Source: Thalassospira lucentensis
GTDB taxonomy: Bacteria > Pseudomonadota > Alphaproteobacteria > Rhodospirillales > Thalassospiraceae
Assembly: GCF_032921865.1 (NCBI RefSeq)
Contig: NZ_CP136683.1
Span: forward strand, 62,001-126,000
Reading direction: 5' to 3'
DNA: 64,000 bases
The translations under genes were made by a program, and so were the position numbers. Every line of letters begins with the position of its first letter. Position 1 is the stretch's first letter. Of the stretch, positions 41,932-49,629 are shown one piece after another. Below the pieces are notes generated by a model, which worked only from the letters and a program-made list of their open reading frames with translations, ran no database searches and was not told the DNA's origin.

Positions 41932-42144
41932 GTGAAGATCGGGTCCAGAGTTTGGGTTAATGATTTGTCCCGGCCGGGGTTGCTATATCCCAACCCCGGG
42001 ACAGTTATTGCCGAAACGTGGAAATCCGACGCACACTTTACCGGTCACCTTTGGAAAGTACGTCATGACGATGGCCTCGATTGCTGGTACCGCGATCAGG
42101 ATCTGTCACCATTCCTTCGAATAGTTTCCGATAGAGGCAATTAA
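41932..42144 (+). CDS. Small hypothetical protein (70 aa)
   Basis: From GTG 41932 this soluble protein (KIGSRVWVNDLSRPGLLYPNPGTVIAETWKSDAHFTGHLWKVRHDDGLDCWYRDQDLSPF) looks like a small beta-barrel or SH3-like fold, with V-x-V-N...GxVxxE...W-x-V-R-x-DDG. No family assigned. It lies alone between two toxin-antitoxin modules. Confidence 0.5.
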   Translation: MKIGSRVWVNDLSRPGLLYPNPGTVIAETWKSDAHFTGHLWKVRHDDGLDCWYRDQDLSPFLRIVSDRGN

Positions 42145-42189
42145 AGTGATGACAGTTATCCGGAACTGACTGTCATCGGTTACAGGGGC

Positions 42190-43785
42190 TTACATTTTCC
42201 GGCCTGCCGGCTTGGTGCCGATTGAACTGACCGCGGTCATGGCGGACTGTTCTTTCCCGGATGACCGACCGGTCAGGTCATTGAGCAAGCCAAGCCCGGT
42301 TTCGAGCTGACGCCGCTCCTGAAGCATCATCCGGGGCGGGGATGCTGTCCGGTTGATCTCCTCGATGCGATGTCGTGTCACCTCACGCAGCGCGTCAAGT
42401 TCTTCAGGCGGTTTTGCAGCCAGGCTTGCGCGGGTCCGATCCAGAAGTCCCTTGTCATGGGCAGTGTCAAGGGCAAGCGGTGTCAGACCGGCATGGAGCC
42501 TGTCATCCGCAATCTTGGTGCCTTGCATGGACGGTGCTGCTGAGACGGTCGCTCCGGAAGATATCTGTTTTCCCGGTTCCAGCGACTGGGCCAGTCCGTC
42601 TTCCCAGGACGCGATCATCCGCTCGCCAATTTCACGAAATTCCGGATGATCCTTCATATAGGTCCGGATTTCGTCCCGGGTTGCACTGACAGCTTCCGCG
42701 ACCTCATCAATGATCGCCGCGGCCTGATGGTGCCGAAGGCCCGCCCGGCTGCCAAGCTCGATCAGTTTATCGCGCTCCGGCCATTTGCCGTTGCCGTCAA
42801 TCACGAGCGCCATCCTGTCGCTCGGAATATAGGCCGTCGTGGTGACGATGTCATAGGCGGGTGCCAGCTCCATGCGGCCATTGACATCGTCATAGAGCAG
42901 GGCAAAGTTTTTGAGATGGGCATCGCCATTGCGCAGCATGCAGTTCAGGGCGATCAGCCTGAACATCTCCGGGCCCTGGCGAAACCATTGGGCATCGCCC
43001 ATGAATTGCTGGGCCCGTTTCATGACGGCACTTTCATAACTGCCGTCATATTTGCGATCGGCGGTTTTGCCGTTCAGAACACAAAAATCCTCCATGCCCA
43101 GATAGGTGCCATCCGGTTTGAGATCAAAGCGGTCAATCACAAGTGCCTCGCCGCTTTCCGACAAGCGATGTGGCGGTACCCGGAGACCGGCCCGCTCGGC
43201 TGCCTGGAGACAGAAGAATTCATTGGCAGCCAGTTCCGGATATTCACGCGGGTCCCACAGTTTGACAATATGGGTCGCGCCCCGGAAGCTTGGCGACAGG
43301 CGCGTATTCGGATCGCTAAGATTGTCCCGGATCAGCACTTTTGGCTGCACACCGCTAATCCCGGAATGCTGGGTGAATCGCTCGACCAGATAATCGAACA
43401 TCTCGCCATTGCGCCGGCTGCGCAGGATCTCGTCGATCGAATGAAAAGGAACATCCTCTCCGGGCTGCTCATCCGGACCTGTATATCGCAACCGACCCAT
43501 CTGGGTGCGGCCAACAACCGAGATCAGATCGAAATCATCGAACGTGCCAAGAGCCTTGGAAAACTGTCGGGAAATCCGGTCCCGAAGATAGCCTTCAGGG
43601 AGGTTCATCTCAAAGATCGGCAGAAGGCCGCGGGATTGGTCCCAGGAGGCAGGGCGGACCGGCATGGTCATGGAGACGGCCCGGTCCGGGCTTGCGGCAT
43701 GGTCATAGGAGAATGTTGTTCCGGAATTTCCGTGACGATCAAGCAACCCGGCTGATTTCAAGTCACTCCATACCCTGATTGTCAT
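42190..43785 (-). CDS. hipA: HipA-type serine/threonine kinase toxin
   Basis: The 531-residue protein has the HipA N-terminal subdomain (RGLLPIFEMNLPEGYLRDRISRQF), the phosphate-binding and substrate part (HSGISGVQPKVLI), the lysine strand THIVKLW, and the catalytic NGDAHLKNFALLY and metal-binding APAYDIVTTT motifs. HipA kinases inactivate aminoacyl-tRNA synthetases. It is longer than typical HipA, with a C-terminal helical extension of about 130 residues (PPEELDALREVTRHRIEEIN...) ending in a disordered tail. It overlaps hipB by 23 bases. Confidence 0.92.
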   Translation of the reverse strand: MTIRVWSDLKSAGLLDRHGNSGTTFSYDHAASPDRAVSMTMPVRPASWDQSRGLLPIFEMNLPEGYLRDRISRQFSKALGTFDDFDLISVVGRTQMGRLRYTGPDEQPGEDVPFHSIDEILRSRRNGEMFDYLVERFTQHSGISGVQPKVLIRDNLSDPNTRLSPSFRGATHIVKLWDPREYPELAANEFFCLQAAERAGLRVPPHRLSESGEALVIDRFDLKPDGTYLGMEDFCVLNGKTADRKYDGSYESAVMKRAQQFMGDAQWFRQGPEMFRLIALNCMLRNGDAHLKNFALLYDDVNGRMELAPAYDIVTTTAYIPSDRMALVIDGNGKWPERDKLIELGSRAGLRHHQAAAIIDEVAEAVSATRDEIRTYMKDHPEFREIGERMIASWEDGLAQSLEPGKQISSGATVSAAPSMQGTKIADDRLHAGLTPLALDTAHDKGLLDRTRASLAAKPPEELDALREVTRHRIEEINRTASPPRMMLQERRQLETGLGLLNDLTGRSSGKEQSAMTAVSSIGTKPAGRKM

Positions 43786-44035
43786 CCATCAGATCCTCAA
43801 GCGTGGGGCGGCCGGAATTGGCCGGAACAATTTTGAGATCAAGGCCCAGAACGGCCAGCAGAACGCTAATCTTCACATAACCCAGTTCCGAGATCCGGCC
43901 TCGTTCAAGATCACTGAGTGTTGTCCGGGAGATTCCGACGAATTTGGCAAGCTCTGCCTGTTTCATATTCTGAAACTTGCGTGCGGCCTGTATCTCCTTG
44001 CCGATATCCTGTAGCGAAAGCATGGCCCTGTCCAT
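43763..44035 (-). CDS. hipB: HipB-type XRE antitoxin
   Basis: The 90-residue XRE protein (IGKEIQAARKFQNMKQAELAKFVGISRTTLSDLERGRISELGYVKISVLLAVLGLDLKIVP) should repress the operon and bind HipA. ATG 44023 is an alternative start. Two 13-bp direct repeats GTATATTGGACAT lie just upstream. The 5' end and leader of this gene are partly duplicated at 45250-45346. Confidence 0.9.
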   Translation of the reverse strand: MDRAMLSLQDIGKEIQAARKFQNMKQAELAKFVGISRTTLSDLERGRISELGYVKISVLLAVLGLDLKIVPANSGRPTLEDLMDDNQGME

Positions 44036-44047
44036 TCAAAATGTACC

Positions 44048-44100
44048 GTATATTGGACATTTAAGGATATTTTACCCTTAATGTAAAGTATATTGGACAT
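44048..44100 (-). promoter_or_regulatory. hip operator with direct repeats
   Basis: GTATATTGGACAT occurs at 44048-44060 and again at 44088-44100, 40 bp apart, directly upstream of hipB. A third copy occurs at 45279-45291. HipB probably binds these. The ATGAGGT-A-ACCTCAT palindrome follows at 44116-44130. Confidence 0.65.
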
Positions 44101-44133
44101 ACCGGGCGAGAAAGAATGAGGTAACCTCATTTT

Positions 44134-44164
44134 TTATTGACGGTACCGTCAATAAGCGTATCTT
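44134..44164 (+). promoter_or_regulatory. Toxin-antitoxin promoter with shared palindrome, copy 2
   Basis: A perfect 22-bp palindrome, TTATTGACG-GTAC-CGTCAATAA (44134-44155), contains the -35 TTGACG and is followed by TATCTT as -10 with a 16-bp spacer, the same geometry as at 40209. It drives prlF-yhaV and lies beside the divergent hip promoter. Confidence 0.8.
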
Positions 44165-44207
44165 ACTCGAAGTAAGGAATTAATCTTACCTAATGAGGTA
44201 TGCAGAA

Positions 44208-44531
44208 ATGGCAGTGCTTGAAGAAATTGCAACCGTGACGTCCAAGGGGCAATTCACGCTCCCGAAGCCTTTGCGCGATGCAATGGGTGTATCGAAGGGC
44301 ATGCGGTTGGTGTGTTCCCTTGATACAGCAGGAGGTGCTGTGATGCAGGTCAAACGTGCTGAAGCCGGTCATGAGGATCCAGCAATCCTGGGATTTCTGA
44401 GCGTAATTGAGAAAGACATGGCCAACGGAAATCTGTTTGCGTTGCCAACCGATCTTGAAAATCGCATGCGTATTGCAGCAGCTGAAGATATCGACCTCAA
44501 TGAAGTGATTGAAGGCGATGTTGCGCTTTGA
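44208..44531 (+). CDS. prlF: PrlF-type AbrB-fold antitoxin
   Basis: A 107-residue protein with a SpoVT/AbrB swapped-hairpin domain (IATVTSKGQFTLPKPLRDAMGVSKGMRLVCSLD) and a C-terminal toxin-binding tail (DPAILGFLSVIEKDMANGNLFALPTDLENRM) typical of PrlF/SohA. ATG 44208 follows GAGG; ATG 44193 is an alternative. Its stop overlaps the TTG start of yhaV. Confidence 0.9.
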   Translation: MAVLEEIATVTSKGQFTLPKPLRDAMGVSKGMRLVCSLDTAGGAVMQVKRAEAGHEDPAILGFLSVIEKDMANGNLFALPTDLENRMRIAAAEDIDLNEVIEGDVAL

Positions 44532-44983
44532 CCAAGGTCAATGACTGGACACTTCTGTTTCACCCAATGATCATTGAGCAACTGCTCAAACTTGATCAGG
44601 CGGCTCAGAAGGCATTGCCGGCTAATCCCGGCAATGCCAATGTTAAGCTGTTCAAAATGGTTTCCAAGCTGATTTATGAAACCATCCCTCTAAATCCTGC
44701 CGCTCGTGAATTTCGTCAGGGCACTACACTTGGCGAATCTTACAAACATTGGCGCCGTGCAAAATTTGGTGGTCGTCGATTCCGGTTATTTTTTCGATAT
44801 GACAGTACTCGGAAGATCATTGCCTTCGCTTGGGTCAATGATAACAACACCAAGAGAAAAGCCGGATCGAAAAACGACCCTTATGCCGTGTTTCAGGGCA
44901 TGCTGGACAGGGGTAATCCTCCCGATGATTTCTCTGATTTGATCAAATCATGCAAACCGGACTGGCGTAAGAAGCAGGACTGA
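44528..44983 (+). CDS. yhaV: YhaV-type toxin
   Basis: This 151-residue protein starts at TTG overlapping the antitoxin stop. Segments VNDWTLLFHPMIIEQLLKL, LNPAAREFRQGTTLGESYKHWRRAKFGGRRFRLFFRYD and IIAFAWVNDNNTKRKAGSKNDPYAVFQGML identify YhaV, a RelE-fold ribosome-associated RNase. It seems intact. Confidence 0.92.
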   Translation: MTKVNDWTLLFHPMIIEQLLKLDQAAQKALPANPGNANVKLFKMVSKLIYETIPLNPAAREFRQGTTLGESYKHWRRAKFGGRRFRLFFRYDSTRKIIAFAWVNDNNTKRKAGSKNDPYAVFQGMLDRGNPPDDFSDLIKSCKPDWRKKQD

Positions 44984-44991
44984 CAAACCCG

Positions 44992-45029
44992 CTTTATGGC
45001 ACTGGAATGCTTCCCAACCCTTATGAGCG
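44992..45029. repeat. 38-bp repeat, copy 1 (copy 2 at 46296-46333)
   Basis: A 38-bp stretch beginning CTTTATGGCACTGG is repeated at 46296-46333 with one mismatch. Each copy covers or adjoins the 3' end of a small leftward membrane-protein gene, suggesting that both genes were delivered or copied by the same event. Confidence 0.85.
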
Positions 45030-45266
45030 GTTCGCCAGATTGAAAATGGCAGTCAGGACGGCCAAAACCATCAAATAGACTGTTATCCGTTGCAAGGAAA
45101 ACAGCCTGTGGCTGTTGGTCAGCCAGAACTCTTTCAACGGAGAGGCATGGATCTGGTTCAGTCGGCGGAACATGCACGAAATTTCCATCCGGTAGGTTTC
45201 GATGTTCCAACGATCTCGATCATAAATGCGATAGAAGGTTTCAAGCGCATCTGTAGCGCTGTCCAT
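45021..45266 (-). CDS. Small membrane protein between TA modules (81 aa)
   Basis: The product (MDSATDALETFYRIYDRDRWNIETYRMEISCMFRRLNQ...RITVYLMVLAVLTAIFNLANRS) has one C-terminal hydrophobic segment. Its first codons and upstream leader are a shortened copy of the hipB start region. Layout and 3' flank match another small gene at 46365-46562. Function unknown; no Shine-Dalgarno is evident. Confidence 0.45.
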   Translation of the reverse strand: MDSATDALETFYRIYDRDRWNIETYRMEISCMFRRLNQIHASPLKEFWLTNSHRLFSLQRITVYLMVLAVLTAIFNLANRS

Positions 45267-45346
45267 TCAAAATGTAAAGTATATTGGACATACCGGGCGA
45301 GAAAGAATGAGGTAACCTCATTTTTTATTGACGGTACCGTCAATAA
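45259..45346. repeat. Duplicated hip/prlF control region with internal deletion
   Basis: The block matches 44028-44155 but lacks about 40 bases between two AATGTA words, leaving one GTATATTGGACAT, the ATGAGGT-A-ACCTCAT palindrome and the 22-bp TTATTGACG palindrome. This places a ready-made promoter before higB. The deletion endpoints are short direct repeats. Confidence 0.88.
45325..45346 (+). promoter_or_regulatory. Toxin-antitoxin promoter with shared palindrome, copy 3
   Basis: The same 22-bp palindrome as at 44134 stands 51 bases before higB. The sequence after it (ATATAGCATAAAGG) differs from the other copies, so the -10 box is less certain, though TTGACG is retained. Confidence 0.7.
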
Positions 45347-45396
45347 TATAGCATAAAGGCTATATAGCGAATTCGCTATGGCGCTTTGAGGTCTGC

Positions 45397-45741
45397 ATGT
45401 GGGAAGTCTTGACGACAGATATCTTCGACGACTGGTTTGACAATCTGGATGATACGGATAGAGCCAGAATGACGGCCTTGCTTCTTGTTCTCGCAGAGAA
45501 GGGACCAACATTGGGTCGCCCCTATGCTGATACGGTCGAAGAATCCTCGTACAGCAACATGAAGGAATTGCGTGTTCAAAGCAAAGGGGATCCGCTGAGA
45601 GCCTTTTTTGCTTTCGATCCGAAGCGCCGCGGCATCGTGTTGTGTGCCGGGAACAAAGCCGGAGATGAGAAACGGTTTTACAAGGAAATGATCCCGATAG
45701 CAGACCGTGAATTCAAAGCACATTTAAGCAAGAATAAATGA
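45397..45741 (+). CDS. higB: HigB/RelE-type toxin
   Basis: A 114-residue RelE-superfamily toxin of the HigB (Gp49) type: WEVLTTDIFDDWFDNLDDTDRARMTALLLVLAEKGPTLGRPYADTVEESSYSNMKELRVQ...LRAFFAFDPKRRGIVLCAGNKAGDEKRFYKEMIP. Such toxins cleave mRNA on the ribosome. The toxin precedes its antitoxin, the usual higBA order. Confidence 0.9.
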   Translation: MWEVLTTDIFDDWFDNLDDTDRARMTALLLVLAEKGPTLGRPYADTVEESSYSNMKELRVQSKGDPLRAFFAFDPKRRGIVLCAGNKAGDEKRFYKEMIPIADREFKAHLSKNK

Positions 45742-45768
45742 CGAAACGACAGAAATGGAGTAGGCAAG

Positions 45769-46071
45769 ATGGCAAGAACGCTGAATGAATTGTTGGCGCG
45801 TGAAAAGCCGGAAGTTGTCGCCCGAGCCAAAGAGGAAGCTGCCGAAATCCTGATGGAGCTGAATTTGGCAGAGCTGAGAGCAATGCTGGATAAAACTCAG
45901 GGTGAAATAGCGCTGGCACTTGGTGTTGCGCAGCCCACAGTTGCGCGCATGGAGAAACCCAGTAACGATCTACGGGTTTCCTCTTTGAAACGATACATCG
46001 AAGCCGCCGGTGGTAAATTGCGACTGGATGTCGAGCTGCCGGACGGAAAACATTTCGGTTTTTCCGTTTGA
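45769..46071 (+). CDS. higA: HigA-type XRE antitoxin
   Basis: The 100-residue protein has an N-terminal helix pair and a C-terminal XRE helix-turn-helix (LRAMLDKTQGEIALALGVAQPTVARMEKPSNDLRVSSLKRYIEAAGGKLRLDVELPDG). It starts 27 bases after higB. It should neutralise HigB and repress the operon, possibly through the palindrome at 45325 or another site. Confidence 0.9.
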   Translation: MARTLNELLAREKPEVVARAKEEAAEILMELNLAELRAMLDKTQGEIALALGVAQPTVARMEKPSNDLRVSSLKRYIEAAGGKLRLDVELPDGKHFGFSV

Positions 46072-46200
46072 CGAGTATTTCGTCACAGATTTTTGAATTG
46101 AGCGTATGAACGGGATTGCGAAAGCAATGCGCTCCTCCGGCTTCAGTCTCGGCTGAAGTTACCCGCCCAAGAGCGGTTGTAAAGCGAGCCTGGTTTAGAG

Positions 46201-46235
46201 AAGCCCCGCCGGATAATCTGGCGGGGCTTTCTCAT
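46201..46235. terminator. Terminator after the higBA region
   Basis: AAGCCCCGCC (46201-46210) pairs with GGCGGGGCTT (46220-46229), loop 9 nt, followed by TCTCATTT. The 293-bp gap around it (46072-46364) shows no other convincing feature besides the second 38-bp repeat at 46296-46333. Confidence 0.8.
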
Positions 46236-46364
46236 TTCGATCGAATATTCAATGCATGAATCTCCTGCAGAAGAGACCAGAAGAAAACTATGCAGCTTTA
46301 TGGCACTGGAATGCTTCCCGACCCTTATGAGCGAATTCTTCAGAATGTGCTGCCATCGCACTCT

Positions 46365-46562
46365 TCATCGAAACGCAATAACCAGCGGAAGAAGACAGAG
46401 CAGCAAAGCAGTTCCGATTGCAAGCAGTTCAGTAACCCTGTTCAGCCGTCGATCAGTCTGAGTTCGATGGCAGGCAAGATTATCCATCTTTTCCTCGATG
46501 CGAGATGCCCTGTGATCGAATTTATGCAGGAAAACCTCAAGATCATCGGTCGGCCCGGCCAT
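46365..46562 (-). CDS. Small membrane protein (65 aa)
   Basis: From ATG 46562, after AAGGA, the product AGPTDDLEVFLHKFDHRASRIEEKMDNLACHRTQTDRRLNRV has a coiled-coil-like N-terminus and one C-terminal membrane segment (ELLAIGTALLLCLLPLVIAF). A longer frame to 46595 exists. The architecture and downstream 38-bp repeat mirror 45021-45266, though sequence identity is low. Unknown function. Confidence 0.5.
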   Translation of the reverse strand: MAGPTDDLEVFLHKFDHRASRIEEKMDNLACHRTQTDRRLNRVTELLAIGTALLLCLLPLVIAFR

Positions 46563-46635
46563 TTTATGCATCCTTGTGCCATTGGTTATGGTCATGGAAG
46601 GATCCGCCTTCCTGTCTCGGCATTAACGAGGCTGA

Positions 46636-46739
46636 TGTAAAGAAACATAAAATATGAGACTTACAGGTATGAGTAAAAACAAAGGCTTATGGGTGGATTG
46701 GCTCACTAAATATGAGACTGAAACACAAAATATGAGACT
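46636..46739. repeat. Candidate left end of the Tn7-like element
   Basis: TGTAAAGAAACATAAA begins at 46636, and the 12-mer AAATATGAGACT occurs at 46650, 46708 and 46728. Repeated transposase-binding sites next to a 5'-TGT end are typical of Tn7/Tn5053-class ends, and the repeats stop at the tnsA start region. The exact tip cannot be proven without the other end, which is missing. Confidence 0.6.
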
Positions 46740-47463
46740 CGGCAAAAATTACAGCCTTGCTGAGAGTTTTTTTGAAATCCTTGATGACATCTCCGCTGAA
46801 ACACGCGGCGCACGTGAAATTCGGCCAACCGACCGATCAATAACGGGTTTACTAAAAGTAGCCCCTGACCAACCACAAATACCCTTCGAATTGTCACTGG
46901 AACGCGATTTTGCTATCTTGATGACCGGAAGAAGGGGTGTTTTTTCAATCGAAGCTCAGCCGGTCACCATCAGATATCTGGATGACCTGGGCAAAGAACG
47001 AACCTACACGCCCGACTTTCTAATCACGCGTTATCGTCATGAGTTGGAGCGGCCGGAATCTGGCCTGCACACCATGCTGGTGGAAATCAAATACACTTCC
47101 GACCTTGATGGTAAAAATCAGCCAACCCTTTTGCAAAAATTCAAGCACGCAAAACAATGGACCGAGTTCAAAGGCTGGTCCTTTAGCGTCTTCACCGAAA
47201 AAGAAATCCGAACATCAGAACTTGAACGTGCTCGTGAGCTCCTGCCCTATCGCTTTCTGGATTCTGATACTCCGGTAGAATTTGCAATTGACCTGTTTGT
47301 CCAGCAGCACAAAGTTGCGACAATCCGGCAAATCACAGATGCTCTTCACAATTTTTCTGAGGAACAAGTTCACACAGAAGTTCTCAAGATGCTTGCGACA
47401 CATCAGCTTTTTGCCGATGATGAAAGTAGATTAGATGCTGATTTATCGATCTATTTATTATAG
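46654..47463 (+). CDS. tnsA: TnsA-like transposon endonuclease
   Basis: The 269-residue protein carries the TnsA restriction-endonuclease-like core: LSLERDF with a catalytic Glu, YLDDLGKERTYTPDFLITRY with the catalytic Asp, and MLVEIKYTSDL with Glu-x-Lys. The C-terminal winged-helix-like region (QHKVATIRQITDALHNFSEEQVHTEVLKMLATHQLF) fits the TnsA C-terminal domain that contacts TnsC. Start sites at 46669 and 46732 are alternatives, since the first codons overlap terminal repeats. TnsA makes the 5' strand cuts alongside TnsB. Confidence 0.83.
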   Translation: MRLTGMSKNKGLWVDWLTKYETETQNMRLGKNYSLAESFFEILDDISAETRGAREIRPTDRSITGLLKVAPDQPQIPFELSLERDFAILMTGRRGVFSIEAQPVTIRYLDDLGKERTYTPDFLITRYRHELERPESGLHTMLVEIKYTSDLDGKNQPTLLQKFKHAKQWTEFKGWSFSVFTEKEIRTSELERARELLPYRFLDSDTPVEFAIDLFVQQHKVATIRQITDALHNFSEEQVHTEVLKMLATHQLFADDESRLDADLSIYLL

Positions 47464-47502
47464 TTTCGATATCGTTATGTTTCTTTTGCGTAGGCTAGGA
47501 AT

Positions 47503-48408
47503 TTGACATTCCAAAACACTCAGCCAGACAAAATTGACGACGAGCGTTGGGATAGCGCGCTCGAACGTCGGCAAGTTATTGAACGATGGCTTGAAATTGC
47601 CAGCCCGACCAAAGAACTGGCTGCAGATTTTGCTGCTAAATTGAATTGCAGTGTCCCGACGTTTTACCGCTGGGTAAAAAATTTCAGGAAGGATCATCAG
47701 ACTTCGAGTCTTGTGGTTGGCCTTAACAGAGGCAACAAGACCAAACAACGCCTCCATCCCGACGTCGAAAAAATTATCTCTGATGTAATTAAAAACCTTT
47801 ATCTGACAAAAGAGCGTCCGATACGGGCACGTGTTGTCGAAGAAGTCGAGTTGCAGTGTTTCAAAGCCAAACTTTCACCTCCTTCAAAACCTACCATTTA
47901 TCGTCGAATTGCAGACGTCCCGGCTTTCATAGCGACAGAACATCGCTATTCTAAAAAGAAAGCGAAACATCTTTTTGAGCCACACAAGGGTTCTGCAACC
48001 ACGGCAACTCGTCCTCTCGAACAAGCCCAAATCGACCACACCCCGACCGATATTACTCTTGTTGACCCTAATGAACGCGAAGGAATTGATAGAGCCTGGA
48101 TCACGTCGGCCGTCGATTTATACAGCCGCGCCTGCACGGGCTTTTATCTTTCTTTCGGAGCGCCAAGCTCACTATCTACCGCCCTCTGTCTGACACAAGC
48201 TGTCCTACCCAAAGAGCAACTGCTGCGTGAACATAAAATCTCGGGCAATTGGTCAATGCAGGGACTTCCGGAGAAAATTTTCGTCGATAACGGCTCAGAT
48301 TTCCATAGCGCAGCCTTCAAACGAGGCTGCGATCAACACGGTATTTCCCTTGACTATCGTCCTAAAGGAGCACCGCAATTTGGTGCTGTGATTGAGCGTT
48401 TTGAATAG
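47503..48408 (+). pseudogene. tnsB: TnsB/TniA-like DDE transposase truncated by the IS
   Basis: From TTG 47503, 301 residues are present before the IS interrupts the frame. An N-terminal helix-turn-helix region and linker are followed by the Mu/TniA integrase core: Asp in AQIDHTPTDI, Asp in KIFVDNGSDFHS, and Glu in GAVIERF, after which the IS end supplies Glu and stop. The C-terminal domains and the usual tnsC/tniB and target-selection genes are missing, so the element cannot move by itself. Confidence 0.85.
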
Positions 48409-48461
48409 CCCCTGGAATTGTAGACACCCGATAGCCTATAAATTGAGGCAAGGAGTTTACG

Positions 48462-48740
48462 ATGCCCAAGAGTCATTTTACCGATGAGTTCAAGATTGAT
48501 GCCGTTCGCCAGATTACCGAACGAGGCTACTCAGTAGCGGAAGTTTCTGCACGTCTCGGTGTCAGCACACATTCCCTGTATGTGTGGAGGAAGAAGTTCA
48601 GCAAGTCCCCTGATGCGATTGCTGAAGCTGATCAACAATCATCCGAGATACGCCGCCTGAAGCAAGAACTCGCCCGGATCACCGAGGAGCGCGATATTCT
48701 AAAAAAGGCAACCGCGTACTTCGCCAGGGATGCAAAATGA
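48462..48740 (+). CDS. IS3-family transposase OrfA (right copy)
   Basis: The 92-residue product has the same sequence as OrfA at 8211-8489, with the same helix-turn-helix, coiled coil and A6G slippage site. Identity of both copies indicates recent duplication or recombination. Confidence 0.95.
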   Translation: MPKSHFTDEFKIDAVRQITERGYSVAEVSARLGVSTHSLYVWRKKFSKSPDAIAEADQQSSEIRRLKQELARITEERDILKKATAYFARDAK

Positions 48741-49594
48741 GGTACGCGTTTATTGACCAGCATCGCCGGGTCTATTCGGTCCGCACCATGTGCCGGTGTT
48801 TGCAGGTTCATCCCAGTGGCTTTTATGCCTGGCAGAAGAAACCACACAGCGCCCGGTTTCTGGAAGACCAAAGGCAGACCGCGCTTGTTCGCCAGATATG
48901 GGAAGATAGCGGTCAGGTATATGGCTACCGCAAGATCCATGATGATCTGATGGATATGGGAGAGCGTTGCAGCCCGAACCGTGTGGCCCGACTGGCCCGC
49001 AATGCAGGCATACGCGCGCGGATCGGTTACAAGAAGCGTCCCGGCAAATATGGCGGCAAACCGGCTGTCGTCGCTGACAACAAACTGGATCGGCAGTTTG
49101 ATACCGCCAGACCAAATACCGCTTGGGTGACCGATATCACCTATATCAAGACACAGGAAGGATTTGCGTATCTTGCCGTCGTCATTGACCTTTATTCCCG
49201 CATGGTGGTTGGCTGGGCATTGAAGCAGCGACAAGATACAAATGTTGTTCTGCAAGCATTGCTGATGGCCGTCTGGCGGCGAAAGCCAAAGAACAGGGTA
49301 CTGATCCATTCTGATCAGGGTTCCCAATATACCAGCATCGACTGGGCCGCTTTCCTTCGTCAGCACGATCTGGAACATAGTATGAGCCGCCGCGGAAACT
49401 GTTATGACAATGCTGTTGCCGAAAGTTTCTTTAACTTGCTTAAACGCGAACGCATCCGCCGCAGGGTTTATAAATCACGGGATGAGGCACGTCAGGACGT
49501 CTTCGACTACATAGAAATGTTCTATAACCCGAAGCGCAAACATAGTACCAATGGGATGTTGTCACCCGTCGAATTCGAAAGACGACAAATCTGA
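48737..49594 (+). CDS. IS3-family transposase OrfB (right copy)
   Basis: The 285-residue product has the same sequence as OrfB at 8486-9343. The DDE residues are intact and the 4-bp overlap with orfA is retained, so either copy can supply transposase. Confidence 0.95.
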   Translation: MRYAFIDQHRRVYSVRTMCRCLQVHPSGFYAWQKKPHSARFLEDQRQTALVRQIWEDSGQVYGYRKIHDDLMDMGERCSPNRVARLARNAGIRARIGYKKRPGKYGGKPAVVADNKLDRQFDTARPNTAWVTDITYIKTQEGFAYLAVVIDLYSRMVVGWALKQRQDTNVVLQALLMAVWRRKPKNRVLIHSDQGSQYTSIDWAAFLRQHDLEHSMSRRGNCYDNAVAESFFNLLKRERIRRRVYKSRDEARQDVFDYIEMFYNPKRKHSTNGMLSPVEFERRQI

Positions 49595-49629
49595 TCAATC
49601 CGGGTGTCTACAATTCCAGGGGCTATTCA

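Larger units (their letters stand above)
48402..49629 (+). mobile_element. IS3-family insertion sequence (IS51-like), right copy
   Basis: This 1228-bp copy is in the same orientation as 8151-9378, and its open reading frames encode the same proteins. The left flank ends GTTT and the right flank starts GTTT, which could be a 4-bp target duplication; however, the flanking genes (tnsB and the OLD gene) are unrelated and both broken, so recombination is also needed to explain the junction. Confidence 0.95.

Noticed and set aside
40966..42190. Similar hairpin-like stretches GATGAC...ACAGT...ATCCGGA near 40973 and 42146
   Set aside because: The similarity is short and imperfect; without an alignment score I do not treat it as a repeat family.
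42646..43755. 369-codon plus-strand frame
   Set aside because: It lies wholly antisense to the well-supported hipA gene and has no recognisable domain or ribosome-binding site.
48402..49629. Simple insertion of the right IS copy with a GTTT target duplication
   Set aside because: A 4-base match at both flanks is suggestive, but the two flanking genes are different and both truncated, so a simple insertion into one gene does not explain the junction.
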